Shown here: positions 42,120 through 50,528 of the stretch, one piece after another
How positions within the stretch are numbered: position 1 is the stretch's first letter
Layout of the letters: the number at the start of each line of letters is the position of its first letter
Origin: Pseudotabrizicola sp051200875
Lineage (GTDB): Bacteria > Pseudomonadota > Alphaproteobacteria > Rhodobacterales > Rhodobacteraceae
Length of the DNA stretch: 64,000 bases
Reading direction: 5' to 3'
Assembly (NCBI RefSeq): GCF_051200875.1
Contig: NZ_CP195191.1
Coordinates: 1,550,001 to 1,614,000, forward strand
Program-made: the position numbers and the translations under genes
Notes under the pieces: generated by a model
The model's database searches: none
Told to the model about the DNA's origin: nothing
Seen by the model: the letters and a program-made list of their open reading frames with translations, nothing else

Positions 42120-43880
42120 ATGATTTCTAGAATTGCAGCTTTGGTCTTGATGGCCGTGGTTTGGGCCACATCAGCTTTGGCACAAGGCCAAGCCTGGGTT
42201 CAAGTGGAGGCCCAACCCTCTTTGGCCGAAGCGCAACAGCGGGCTCGCTCATATGCGGCGGTTATCAAGGATGTTGTCGGCTATCAACTGGGGTCGCGCT
42301 GGTATGGCATCGCGATCGGTCCCTTTGATCGCGCGACAGCCGAGGCAACGCTTCGTCAATTGCTGAATGCCGGACTGATCCCGCGTGACAGTTTTGTCAG
42401 CGACGGCAGCAATTTCCGCCAGCAGTTCTGGCCCGAGGGTGGCGCGGCAGAAACCGCAGCGCCCCCCGCCGAGCCGGTTGCTGAGCCTGCGGCAGAACCC
42501 GCCCCAGTGACCGAAGCGGAGACCCAAACCCCGGTCGTTCCTGAAGAGCCGGAAGAAAGCCCAGCCGAAGCCCGGCGTTCGGAAGCGGGCATGACGGCAG
42601 ACGAGCGCATGGATTTGCAGCGCGCTTTGCAGTGGTACGGATTTTACGCCTCAAAGATCGACGGGGCTTTTGGAGCCGGGACGCGCCGGTCGATGGCCGA
42701 TTGGCAAACAGCAATGGGGCTGGAGGCAACGGGCGTCTTGACCAGCCGCCAACGCGCGATGCTGGTGGCGAATTGGCAGGCCGACCTTGCCGAATTCGGC
42801 TTTGAAACCGTGAACGAAACCGAAGCCGGGATCGAAATTGACCTGCCGATGGGGTTGGTGGGCTTTGACCATTACGAACCGCCCTTCGTCCATTTCGTCG
42901 AAAAGGACGGATCCGGTGTCAAAGTGATCCTGATCTCGCAGCCGGGAGATCAATCTGCGCTTTATGGGCTGTATGACATTCTGCAAACGCTGACGATCGT
43001 TCCAATGGAGGGCGAGCGCAGCCGCAAGGAACGCAGCTTTGAAATCAATGGGCGCAACGGCACGGTCGCGAGCTATTCCTATGCCGAGCTTTCGCAAGGC
43101 TTGGTAAAGGGCTTTATTTTGGTCTGGAACCCCAAGGATGATGACCGCGCAGGGCGCATTCTGGACGCCATGAAGGCAAGCTTCCGCCCGGTCGGCAACC
43201 GCGCCTTGGACCCGGGCATGGTTCCGATGAGCGATGCCGCCCGCAAAGGGCTTTTGTCCGGGCTGGAACTGCGCCGCCCTAAACTGAGCCGCTCGGGTTT
43301 CTATGTTGATGGCACCGGTCAGGTTGCGACAGTGCTGGATGCCGTGAATCAATGTGGACGCATCACGCTGGATGGTACGATTGATGCCGAACTGATCGTC
43401 GCTGATGCGGCAACAGGCGTGGCACTGGTCAAGCCGAAGCGGCCGCTTGCCCCGCCCAGCGTGGGGGCCATGCAGTTGAGCGCCGACCGCATTGGTGCAG
43501 AGGTGGCTGTGGCCGGCTATTCCTATGAGGACACCCTGCCCGCCCCGGTCATGACCTATGGCAGCTTGGAAGATGTGGTGGGTCTGAATGGCGAAGACGG
43601 CATCAAGCGCCTTGGCATCGCCACCCTGCCCGGCGATGCTGGCGGCCCTGTGATTGATGCGACCGGGGCTGTGTTGGGGATGCTGTTGCCTCGCGATGGC
43701 TCGGGCAGCCGCGTTTTGCCAACCGGCGTCGAATTCGCCGCCTCTTCGGCCAAGATTGCGGCCCTGATGGCAAGCAATGGGTTGAAGGCCGTTGAAGCCC
43801 CGGCCAGCGGTGCGCTGGCACCGGAAGACCTGACCCGCAAGGCGATGGAAATGACGGTTCTGGTTGGGTGCTGGGATTAA
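42120..43880 (+). CDS. Exported SPOR-like / peptidoglycan-binding / trypsin-like pseudo-protease
   Basis: 586 residues, signal peptide to about 21 (ATSALA). Residues about 25-105 resemble a SPOR fold (VQVEAQPSLAEAQQRA, GPFDRATAEATL). A Pro/Glu linker precedes a PG_binding_1 repeat (about 160-215: LQRALQWYGFYASKIDG). The C-terminal half (about 390-560) has a trypsin/HtrA-like layout, but the serine motif reads LPGDAGGPV, with Ala for Ser, and the usual N-A-H-V block before CGRI reads LDAVNQ, with no His. It is therefore probably catalytically dead, perhaps a wall-bound binding scaffold. Confidence 0.75.
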   Translation: MISRIAALVLMAVVWATSALAQGQAWVQVEAQPSLAEAQQRARSYAAVIKDVVGYQLGSRWYGIAIGPFDRATAEATLRQLLNAGLIPRDSFVSDGSNFRQQFWPEGGAAETAAPPAEPVAEPAAEPAPVTEAETQTPVVPEEPEESPAEARRSEAGMTADERMDLQRALQWYGFYASKIDGAFGAGTRRSMADWQTAMGLEATGVLTSRQRAMLVANWQADLAEFGFETVNETEAGIEIDLPMGLVGFDHYEPPFVHFVEKDGSGVKVILISQPGDQSALYGLYDILQTLTIVPMEGERSRKERSFEINGRNGTVASYSYAELSQGLVKGFILVWNPKDDDRAGRILDAMKASFRPVGNRALDPGMVPMSDAARKGLLSGLELRRPKLSRSGFYVDGTGQVATVLDAVNQCGRITLDGTIDAELIVADAATGVALVKPKRPLAPPSVGAMQLSADRIGAEVAVAGYSYEDTLPAPVMTYGSLEDVVGLNGEDGIKRLGIATLPGDAGGPVIDATGAVLGMLLPRDGSGSRVLPTGVEFAASSAKIAALMASNGLKAVEAPASGALAPEDLTRKAMEMTVLVGCWD

Positions 43881-43888
43881 AAGCGAAC

Positions 43889-43909
43889 CAGCCAGACGTT
43901 CTCTGGCTG
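43889..43909 (+). terminator. Hairpin after the pseudo-protease gene
   Basis: CAGCCAGA (43889-43896) pairs perfectly with TCTGGCTG (43902-43909). No T tract follows, so efficiency as an intrinsic terminator is doubtful. Confidence 0.45.
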
Positions 43910-43994
43910 ACTGATTTCCTGCCTTTCACGCCCGGTTCTGGTCCGTGCCCTTTTGGTTACGGCATGGAATGCCGGAAGGGTTGAAAGGCAGAAT

Positions 43995-45443
43995 TCATTC
44001 ACGCCAGAAGCGGCGCATGAAGAGCACATAGACCGACATCAGTTCCAAACGGCCAACCAGCATTCCGGCCATCATCAGCCATTTGGCTGATTCCGGAAAT
44101 CCGTGAACAGCGCCTGTTGGTCCAACTTCGGGGCCAAAGACCGGGCCGACATTGGCCACGGAGGTCCATGAGGCGGTGACAGCGGTTTTGAACTCTAGCC
44201 CCGTCAGGCCAAGCGCCACGGCCAGAAGGCCGAAGGTCAGGATGAACAGGGTAAAGAACACGATCACGGAATCGACGACATCCTGCCCGACAGGGCCACC
44301 GGAATAACGCAGGCGGTTGACCGAGGAGGGATTGTGCAGACGGCGGATCTGCACACGGATCGCCTCGAACAAGATCAGATAACGGAACACCTTGACCGAG
44401 CAACCGGTCGACGAAGTGCAGCCCCCGATCAGCCCGACAGCGATCAGAATGACAAAGGGAAACGGCCCCCAGGACGAGAGATCAACCGAGGCATATCCCG
44501 TGCCGGAAAAGGTAGAGACGACGTTGAAGGCAGTTTCGCGGATCAGCGGCTCGACAGCCATCTGATGGGTCAGAAATTCGTAAAGGACGATGGCTGCGAC
44601 CGCATAGAAATTCCAGCGCAGATAGGCCCGGACCTGCGCATCGGCATAAAGCGGGCGCAACGATCCTTGGGCCAGCTGGATGAAGCGGATGAACGGAAGG
44701 CTGCCCAGAAGCATGAAGATCACGGCTGCATATTCCGCCCCGCCCTGAAACAGCCCGAAACTTTTGTCCGAGGTGGAAAACCCTCCCGTGGAAACTGTTG
44801 TCAACGCGTGGACGACAGCCTCGAACCCTGACATGCCAAGGGCGAAATAGGTGACGGCACAGGCGACCGTGAGCCAGATATAGACCTGGATCAAGGCAGA
44901 GGAGATGTCGATGGCACGGGGCAAGACCTTGCCCAGCGTGTCAAACCCTTCGGATTTGAAATATTGCATCCCGCCGACCTTCAGCACCGGAAGGAACAAC
45001 ATGGCGACGACAACGATGCCCAGGCCGCCCAGCCATTGCAGGATGCCGCGCCATAGATTGGCACCTTTGGGCATCGCGTCCAGCCCTTCGATCACCGTGG
45101 TCCCTGTGGTCGTCATACCAGAGACGCTTTCAAACAGCGCATCGGTGACGGAAAGCCCCGGCGCACCAAGGATCAAGGGCAGCGCACCAAAGGCGGGAAG
45201 CGCCACCCAGACCCCGGTGGTCAGCAAGAAGATTTGCTGCAAGGTCATGACGCGGCTTGTGCTGTTGACCGAGGCCAGCGCCATCGCGCCACCGGCGACA
45301 AAACAAATCACCGAAGAACGGAAGAAAGCGCGCCAATGGTCGTCACCATGGGCCAGATCAAGGACGAGCGGAAACAGCATGAACGCGCCCAAAGCCGCGA
45401 TCAAGAGGCCGATCACATAGGCGATTGGGCGTAGGTCGATCAT
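43995..45443 (-). CDS. trkH: TrkH family potassium uptake protein (second of tandem pair)
   Basis: 482 residues, K+-translocating membrane subunit with four M1-P-M2 repeats. Filter-type loops include SGMTTTGTTVIEG and STFSGTGYAS. Start MIDLRPIAYVIG at 45443; the frame is open further upstream but the added residues overlap the neighbouring trkH stop. Together with the next gene it forms a tandem pair of identical length. TrkA, the NAD-binding gate, is not in the window. Confidence 0.93.
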   Translation of the reverse strand: MIDLRPIAYVIGLLIAALGAFMLFPLVLDLAHGDDHWRAFFRSSVICFVAGGAMALASVNSTSRVMTLQQIFLLTTGVWVALPAFGALPLILGAPGLSVTDALFESVSGMTTTGTTVIEGLDAMPKGANLWRGILQWLGGLGIVVVAMLFLPVLKVGGMQYFKSEGFDTLGKVLPRAIDISSALIQVYIWLTVACAVTYFALGMSGFEAVVHALTTVSTGGFSTSDKSFGLFQGGAEYAAVIFMLLGSLPFIRFIQLAQGSLRPLYADAQVRAYLRWNFYAVAAIVLYEFLTHQMAVEPLIRETAFNVVSTFSGTGYASVDLSSWGPFPFVILIAVGLIGGCTSSTGCSVKVFRYLILFEAIRVQIRRLHNPSSVNRLRYSGGPVGQDVVDSVIVFFTLFILTFGLLAVALGLTGLEFKTAVTASWTSVANVGPVFGPEVGPTGAVHGFPESAKWLMMAGMLVGRLELMSVYVLFMRRFWRE

Positions 45444-45522
45444 GTCGGCACAGTTGGGCCGAACGGGCGCTTCTGTCAATCGCTTGGCTGACTTTCCCGC
45501 GCTCGCCTGTTTCGGAAATGCG

Positions 45523-46971
45523 TCACCGGCTCCAGAAACGGGGAAGCACCAAGACAAAGATCGCAAGCAGACCAAGCCGTCCCAGCAGCATGGAGAAGGT
45601 CATCAGCCATTTGGCAAGGTCAGGAAAATCTCGAAAGGTTCCGGTTTCAGCGACCATGGGCCCGAAGCCGTAACCGATATTGCCGATCGACGCCCAGATC
45701 CCGAACAAGGCCGACTCGATGTCCACGCCAACAAGCGTCATCGCCACCGACAGCACACCGATGGCAAAGATATAGCCGGTGACATAAAGCATCATCGCGC
45801 TGATCGTATCCTGACCGACCGGCACGCCGGCATAGCGCAGCGGAACCACGCGGTCGGGGTGGCTGATTTCCGCAAGCTGGGCCACCAGAGCGCGCGCGGC
45901 AAGCTGGACACGGAACACGGAAAGCGCGCCCGACGACGACCCCGAACATCCCCCGATCAGCCCCAGCATGAAGGCGACAGAAAGCCCAAAGCTGCCCCAT
46001 GCCCCAAAACTGCCAGAGAAAAAGCCGGTGCCCGTCAGGATGGAGGACAGGTTGAACAGCGTTTCGCGAAAGGCGGATTCAAGCAATTGATCCGACGTGG
46101 CCAGACGCCAAAGCGTGACGGCGAAGACGGCCAAGAACAACCAGACCACAATGGCCTGAACTTGGGGGTCGCGCAAAATGGTCCAGTTTCGGCCCGTCAC
46201 CAATTGGACATAGCGAATATAGGGCAGACTCCCCAAAAGCATGAACAAGGCCCCCGCATATTCTGCTGCGCCCTGATATTTTGAAAAGGACAGATCGCTG
46301 GGCGAAAAGCCCCCTGTCGCAATCGTCGCCGCGCCATTCACGATCGCGTCGAGCGCCGTCATGCCCAGCGCCGAATAGGTCAGGATGCAGGCAACGGTCA
46401 GGGCCACATAAACCCCCAACAAGGCGCGCGCGATGTCGGTCGCGCGGGGCAAGGCCTTGCCGAAGGTATCAAAGCCTTCGGTCTTGAAGAATTGCATCCC
46501 GCCCACCCGCATGATGGGCAAGAAGATCATCGCGATAAAAGCGATCCCCAGCCCACCGATCCAGTTCAGCATCCCTCGCCAGAGGTTCATGCCATCGGGC
46601 AATTTGTCCAACCCGACAATCACGGTCGAGCCGGTCGTGGTTATCCCGGACACGGCTTCGAAATAGGCATCGGTGAAGCTAAGCCCCGGCGCCCCCAACA
46701 TGAAAGGAAGGCAAGAGAAAAACGGCAGGCCCGTCCAGATGGCGGCAGTCAGAAGATAGGCCTGACGCACATCCAAACCGCGGCGCAAACCGTTGCGGGT
46801 GGCCAACGCCATCAGCGCACCAGTTCCGCCCGTAAAGATGGCGCTTTCAAAGAAATCTGCGCCATTCTCAAGACCGGCGCGGTAATCAATGATCGCAGGG
46901 GCCAACATCAAGATGGCCAGCACGATCAGCATACGGCCAATCAAATAGGCGATAGGGCGGAAGTCCACCAT
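45523..46971 (-). CDS. trkH: TrkH family potassium uptake protein (first of tandem pair)
   Basis: 482 residues, the same as its downstream paralogue, to which it aligns along most of its length (PIAYLIG, LGAPGLSFTDAYFEAVSG, NLWRGMLNWIGGLGIAF, FLPIMRVGGMQFFKTEGFD). Filter loops SGITTTGSTVIVG and SILTGTGFFS. Start MVDFRPIAYLIG at 46971. 79 nt separate the pair. The repeated gene suggests an old duplication, possibly allowing two transport affinities or a heterodimer. Confidence 0.93.
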   Translation of the reverse strand: MVDFRPIAYLIGRMLIVLAILMLAPAIIDYRAGLENGADFFESAIFTGGTGALMALATRNGLRRGLDVRQAYLLTAAIWTGLPFFSCLPFMLGAPGLSFTDAYFEAVSGITTTGSTVIVGLDKLPDGMNLWRGMLNWIGGLGIAFIAMIFLPIMRVGGMQFFKTEGFDTFGKALPRATDIARALLGVYVALTVACILTYSALGMTALDAIVNGAATIATGGFSPSDLSFSKYQGAAEYAGALFMLLGSLPYIRYVQLVTGRNWTILRDPQVQAIVVWLFLAVFAVTLWRLATSDQLLESAFRETLFNLSSILTGTGFFSGSFGAWGSFGLSVAFMLGLIGGCSGSSSGALSVFRVQLAARALVAQLAEISHPDRVVPLRYAGVPVGQDTISAMMLYVTGYIFAIGVLSVAMTLVGVDIESALFGIWASIGNIGYGFGPMVAETGTFRDFPDLAKWLMTFSMLLGRLGLLAIFVLVLPRFWSR

Positions 46972-47034
46972 GATGCTGCGATCTGTCCGCCTTTGCCAAA
47001 GACTTGTCAAGCCACAGGATTCTGCGAACCCTGA

Positions 47035-47070
47035 TCTTTACCTTGGCTGAAATATCCCCGCCGGAGGCAC
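47035..47070 (-). repeat. Partial composite element, family 2 copy 3
   Basis: Minus strand reads GCCTCCGGCGGGGATATTTC followed by AGCCAAGG, the tail block of the family without its hairpins. It lies between folE2 and trkH. Confidence 0.65.
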
Positions 47071-47111
47071 GCCCGAGGGAGAGGCGAAGCCGAGCCCGAG
47101 ACAAACGAATT

Positions 47112-47134
47112 GCGCCGCCCGGCAAGGGCGGCGC
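47112..47134 (-). terminator. Hairpin after folE2
   Basis: GCGCCGCCC (47112-47120) pairs with GGGCGGCGC (47126-47134) with a 5-nt loop. Only AATTCGTTTG follows on the minus strand, so it is a weak intrinsic terminator at best. Confidence 0.6.
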
Positions 47135-47162
47135 GCAATCGGATTACGGCGCGCGGTATTGC

Positions 47163-48254
47163 TCAGCCGATATGGTAAAGCGACTGGAACAGGCGCGGGT
47201 CAAGGCTTGATTGCGCGAAGGTCGGGCCTTCGGTCAGCACGCTGACAGCATCATGGCTGTGCAGGCTTTCCTGATGGCTGGCGACGACACGGAAATCACC
47301 AATGCGGGGATCGCCTTTCAGGCTGGCGCAGAAGCTGCGGGCGGCGTCCTCGACAAAGATCGGGTTTGCGGCATTCAACTCTGCAAAAGCCTGCTCGTCT
47401 TCGCGCTTGACCATGACCTGTGTCTCGGTCGGAACCGCATCGCGGGCAAGTTCGATCATGTCTTCGAACCAGAGGCGTTTTCCGGGCTTCACGACCGCCG
47501 ACAGCCGGGCCACAGACCGTTGCGAATGCGGCGTTGCCAGTTGACCGCGGGTTCTGCGGGCATGTTCGGACAATTCCAGCGAGCAGGGGCAGGTCGAAGA
47601 ATAGACGAAATCAAGATGCATGATCTTGGTGCGGACACCGCCCTGTTCGATCAGTTCCAAGGCAATGTCGTAATATTGCCAACCCGACAGCCCCGACCGC
47701 AGCGAATTGACCTTCACCGGGAACGAAAAGCGCATTTGAATGCGGGCGTCGAACGACCCCAGATCGCGCATGTAATCATCAAGCGCGTGTTCGATGACCG
47801 AGAAGGAAAACTCCTTTTCGGAATGGGCATAGAATGAGCGCATGATGCGGCTCATGTTGATGCCCTTCTTTTCCGCCTCAAGGCTGACGGTGCCGGTGAC
47901 GCTGGTTTCCAGCGTGATCGGCCCGTTGTCGCGGGTCTGGAACTGGATGGGCAGCCGGAAATTCGAAATACCGACATGCTGGATCACCTGACGTGCGCCG
48001 ACAATCAGGCTGGACGGACCGTTCTGAAGGTCCGGCAGGCTGGCCTTATAGGCTTCAGTCACCTCGAAATCCTGCGGGTAATCGCGCGACAGGGCCGGAT
48101 AGCCGTTGCCCGGAATAAGATGCGCGACCGAGGAATCCAGCGTGGCGATTTCTTCGTCCGAAGATTTCACTGCCCATTGCCGCAGGATCGCCAAAGCCTT
48201 TTCGGCTTCGTCACGCGATGGCTTGCGGTCGATTTGCGGCGTGAAGATGTTCAT
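47163..48254 (-). CDS. folE2: GTP cyclohydrolase FolE2 (type IB)
   Basis: 363 residues. Converts GTP to dihydroneopterin triphosphate, first step of folate synthesis; unlike FolE it can use metals other than zinc. The Cys in TCPCSLELSEH, HSQRSVARL and the Glu/His region are present, as is GLSGWQYYDIALELIEQG. Start MNIFTPQIDRKPSRDEAEK with AAGGACC upstream. No clear Zur box is visible before it. Folate enzymes folB and folP lie 13 kb away. Confidence 0.96.
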   Translation of the reverse strand: MNIFTPQIDRKPSRDEAEKALAILRQWAVKSSDEEIATLDSSVAHLIPGNGYPALSRDYPQDFEVTEAYKASLPDLQNGPSSLIVGARQVIQHVGISNFRLPIQFQTRDNGPITLETSVTGTVSLEAEKKGINMSRIMRSFYAHSEKEFSFSVIEHALDDYMRDLGSFDARIQMRFSFPVKVNSLRSGLSGWQYYDIALELIEQGGVRTKIMHLDFVYSSTCPCSLELSEHARRTRGQLATPHSQRSVARLSAVVKPGKRLWFEDMIELARDAVPTETQVMVKREDEQAFAELNAANPIFVEDAARSFCASLKGDPRIGDFRVVASHQESLHSHDAVSVLTEGPTFAQSSLDPRLFQSLYHIG

Positions 48255-48387
48255 GGGACGGGTCCTTTCGGTTCCGGAAGGGCCGTAGCCCTCCCTTCAA
48301 TGTCAGCAGGTATACGCAGTCTGTCCGCGCTTGGATCAATGTAGGGGCCGTTTTGTCGATCACAAGCGACATTCGGGGCAGGATGGT

Positions 48388-48426
48388 TAGAAAATGCTCT
48401 GGGCCGGAGTGAAAACACCCCGGCCC
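48388..48426 (-). terminator. Terminator-like hairpin after metZ
   Basis: GGGCCGG (48401-48407) pairs with CCGGCCC (48420-48426), extended by GTG/CAC across one mismatch. The minus strand continues AGAGCATTTTCTA. Confidence 0.65.
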
Positions 48427-48444
48427 TAAGGCTTTTGGGCGGCT

Positions 48445-49626
48445 TTACGCCTGTTCCAGTGCCTGCAACAGATCTGCGATCAGGTCGCTGGCATCCTCAA
48501 GCCCGATCGACAGGCGGATCAGGCCGGGGGTGATGCCAAGCGCATCTTTCTGGTCTTGCGGCAGACGCTGGTGGGTTGTCGTGGCCGGATGGGTTGCAAT
48601 TGTCTTTGCATCGCCAAGGTTGTTCGAAATCTTTGCGATCTCCAACGCGTTCATAAAGCGGAAGGCCGCGTCCTTGCCGGCAGCGATGTCAAAGGTGACA
48701 AGCGTCCCCCCTGCCCCCATCTGCGCCGTTGCCAGTGCGTGCTGGGGGTGCGAGGCGAGTCCGGGGTAGATCACCTTGGACAGCTTCGGGTGGCCTTCGA
48801 GGGCCTTGGCAACCTGCGCGGCGCTGTCGGCCATGGCACGGCAGCGCAGATCCAGCGTGGCCATCCCGTTCAGATGCATCCAGGCGGTGAAGGGCGACAT
48901 GCTGCCGCCGGTATGTTTCATGTAAGGTTCAACCGTCTTGCGGATGAAGTCACGGGTTCCACAGATCACCCCGCCCAAAGCGCGCCCCTGCCCGTCGACA
49001 TGTTTGGTCGTCGAATAAACGATGACATCGGCGCCCTGCTCCACGGCGCGCGAAAAGATTGGGGTCGCGAAGACGTTGTCGACGATGACAATGGCACCGA
49101 CTGCATGGGCGATTTCGGCGACGGAACGGATATCGACAAGCTCCAATGTCGGGTTCGACATGGATTCAAAGAATACGGCTTTGGTTTCCGGGGTCACGGC
49201 GGCGCGCCACTGGTCCAGATCAGCGCCGTCGACAAAGGTGACGCGGACGCCATAGCGGGTCAGGACTTCCTCAAGGATGTAGAGACACGATCCGAACAGC
49301 GCGCGCGACGAAACCACATGGTCACCGGCCCGCAGCATAGAGGTCAGTGCCCCGTTGACCGCAGCCATGCCGGACGCCGTGGCAAAGGCATCTTCTGTGC
49401 CTTCCAGAGCCGCGATCCGCTCTTCGAACATGCGCGTCGTCGGGTTGCCATAGCGGGCATAGATGAATTCATCGTCACCGGTTTTGACGAAGCGAGCCTC
49501 AGCGGATTCGGCGGTGGGATAGACAAATCCTTGGGTCAGGAAAATGGCTTCGGCCATTTCACCATATTGGCTGCGGCGAATGCCATCATGCACAAGCTTT
49601 GTGCGCGTCTTCCAATCCTGCGACAT
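48445..49626 (-). CDS. metZ: O-succinylhomoserine sulfhydrylase
   Basis: 393 residues, Cys/Met metabolism PLP enzyme. N-terminus TRTKLVHDGIRRSQYGEMAE and TQGFVYPTAESAEARF are typical of MetZ; the PLP Lys lies in YSTTKHVDGQGRALGG. It makes homocysteine from O-succinylhomoserine and sulfide. ATG at 49626 is preceded by AAGGAGG. A SAM-II riboswitch and a terminator lie in the 5' leader, so transcription should fall when S-adenosylmethionine is abundant. Confidence 0.96.
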   Translation of the reverse strand: MSQDWKTRTKLVHDGIRRSQYGEMAEAIFLTQGFVYPTAESAEARFVKTGDDEFIYARYGNPTTRMFEERIAALEGTEDAFATASGMAAVNGALTSMLRAGDHVVSSRALFGSCLYILEEVLTRYGVRVTFVDGADLDQWRAAVTPETKAVFFESMSNPTLELVDIRSVAEIAHAVGAIVIVDNVFATPIFSRAVEQGADVIVYSTTKHVDGQGRALGGVICGTRDFIRKTVEPYMKHTGGSMSPFTAWMHLNGMATLDLRCRAMADSAAQVAKALEGHPKLSKVIYPGLASHPQHALATAQMGAGGTLVTFDIAAGKDAAFRFMNALEIAKISNNLGDAKTIATHPATTTHQRLPQDQKDALGITPGLIRLSIGLEDASDLIADLLQALEQA

Positions 49627-49646
49627 CTCTTGCCTCCTTCGGCAAA

Positions 49647-49680
49647 GGAAAAACCCCGAAACCGGTCAGGCTTCGGGGTT
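49647..49680 (-). terminator. Attenuator hairpin in the metZ leader
   Basis: AACCCCGAA (49680 to 49672 on the minus strand is its left arm) pairs with TTCGGGGTT, followed by TTTCC. It lies between the SAM-II RNA and the metZ ribosome site. The 3' end of the aptamer (AAAGGGT) could instead pair with ACCC of this stem, giving a switch; that is inferred. Confidence 0.75.
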
Positions 49681-49691
49681 CGACCCAAGAC

Positions 49692-49742
49692 CCTTTTAGC
49701 GGTATGTTTAACGTGGCCCGCAATCCGGCACAAAGCACCACG
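49692..49742 (-). ncRNA. SAM-II riboswitch (metA-type)
   Basis: On the minus strand the leader reads CGTGGTGCTTTG, then GCCGG, then CCACGTTAAAC and ends GCTAAAAGG. P1 is CGTGG (49742-49738) with CCACG (49716-49712); CCACGTTAAAC and GCTAAAA are the invariant SAM-II blocks. SAM-II is an alphaproteobacterial class found before methionine genes such as metA, metZ and metC, and here it precedes metZ. Confidence 0.93.
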
Positions 49743-49798
49743 AGGCGCGAAATACGCCTTTGGCCGGGTTCGGTCAATGGGAGATGCGTGCGCCAGAG

Positions 49799-49836
49799 GC
49801 CCGGAAATTTCCGGGCAAAATTCTTCGAAGAATTTT
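49799..49836. repeat. Double palindrome, intergenic element family 1
   Basis: A perfect 18-nt palindrome GCCCGGAAATTTCCGGGC (49799-49816) is followed at once by the 20-nt palindrome AAAATTCTTCGAAGAATTTT (49817-49836). It lies 43 nt past the yciB stop and upstream of the metZ leader, so it may end the yciB transcript. Confidence 0.85.
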
Positions 49837-49878
49837 CGCCCGACCGCGCCCCAATCGACGAAGCAGATGCCGAAAGCC

Positions 49879-50499
49879 TTAGCCTTTCGGGGGTGTTTCC
49901 TCGGTTGGTTCTTCGATGAGGTAAGATTGCAGAGCAAAGATCTGCCACCAGAGGAAGAGGACAAGCGCAATGGGAAGGGCGAAGGTTTCTAACTTGACCC
50001 AGGCATCGGTCGAAAGGTTCCGCCAGATCAACTCATTGGCCACGGCAAGGGCCACGAACATACCCGTCAGACGCTTGGTCAGGATCATCCAGCCTTCCTG
50101 ACGCATGGGCAGCAATTCCCCCATCACCACCTGAAGCCAGCTTTGTCCCCGCGCCAATCCGATGGCAAGCAAGCCTGCCATCGTTCCGTAGACGATGGTC
50201 GTCTTCATCTTGAAAAAGCGTTCATCGTTGAACCAGGCTGTCAGCCCGCCAAAGAAGATGACCATGACCGCCGTAAACACCTGCATCCGGCTGAGCTGCC
50301 CCGTCAGGCGCCAAAGGATTGCCATTGCGACGAGCAGGATCGGAATGAAGATCAAGGCAGAGACGATAAAGCCGGAATAGGCGGTTCCAGCGATGATGAA
50401 GCTGTCTTCCTTGATCCGCAGATAGATGAGGAAAAAGGCAATGGTCGGCCCAAGCTCCAGCACCTGTTTGAGAAATCCGTTGATCTTTTTCTGTGCCAT
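49879..50499 (-). CDS. yciB: Inner-membrane septation protein YciB family
   Basis: 206 residues with about five to six hydrophobic helices. LELGPTIAFFLIYLR at the start, TVAVM-type FGGLTAWFNDERFFKMK and a helix with LTKRLTGMFVALAVANELIW match the YciB/IspZ family, which takes part in cell-envelope maintenance and septation. ATG at 50499. It follows the DMT transporter gene by 29 nt and ftsY beyond, the usual alphaproteobacterial order. Confidence 0.93.
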   Translation of the reverse strand: MAQKKINGFLKQVLELGPTIAFFLIYLRIKEDSFIIAGTAYSGFIVSALIFIPILLVAMAILWRLTGQLSRMQVFTAVMVIFFGGLTAWFNDERFFKMKTTIVYGTMAGLLAIGLARGQSWLQVVMGELLPMRQEGWMILTKRLTGMFVALAVANELIWRNLSTDAWVKLETFALPIALVLFLWWQIFALQSYLIEEPTEETPPKG

Positions 50500-50528
50500 T
50501 GCGGCCTGCTCCGTCTGGTGGGGCCCGC

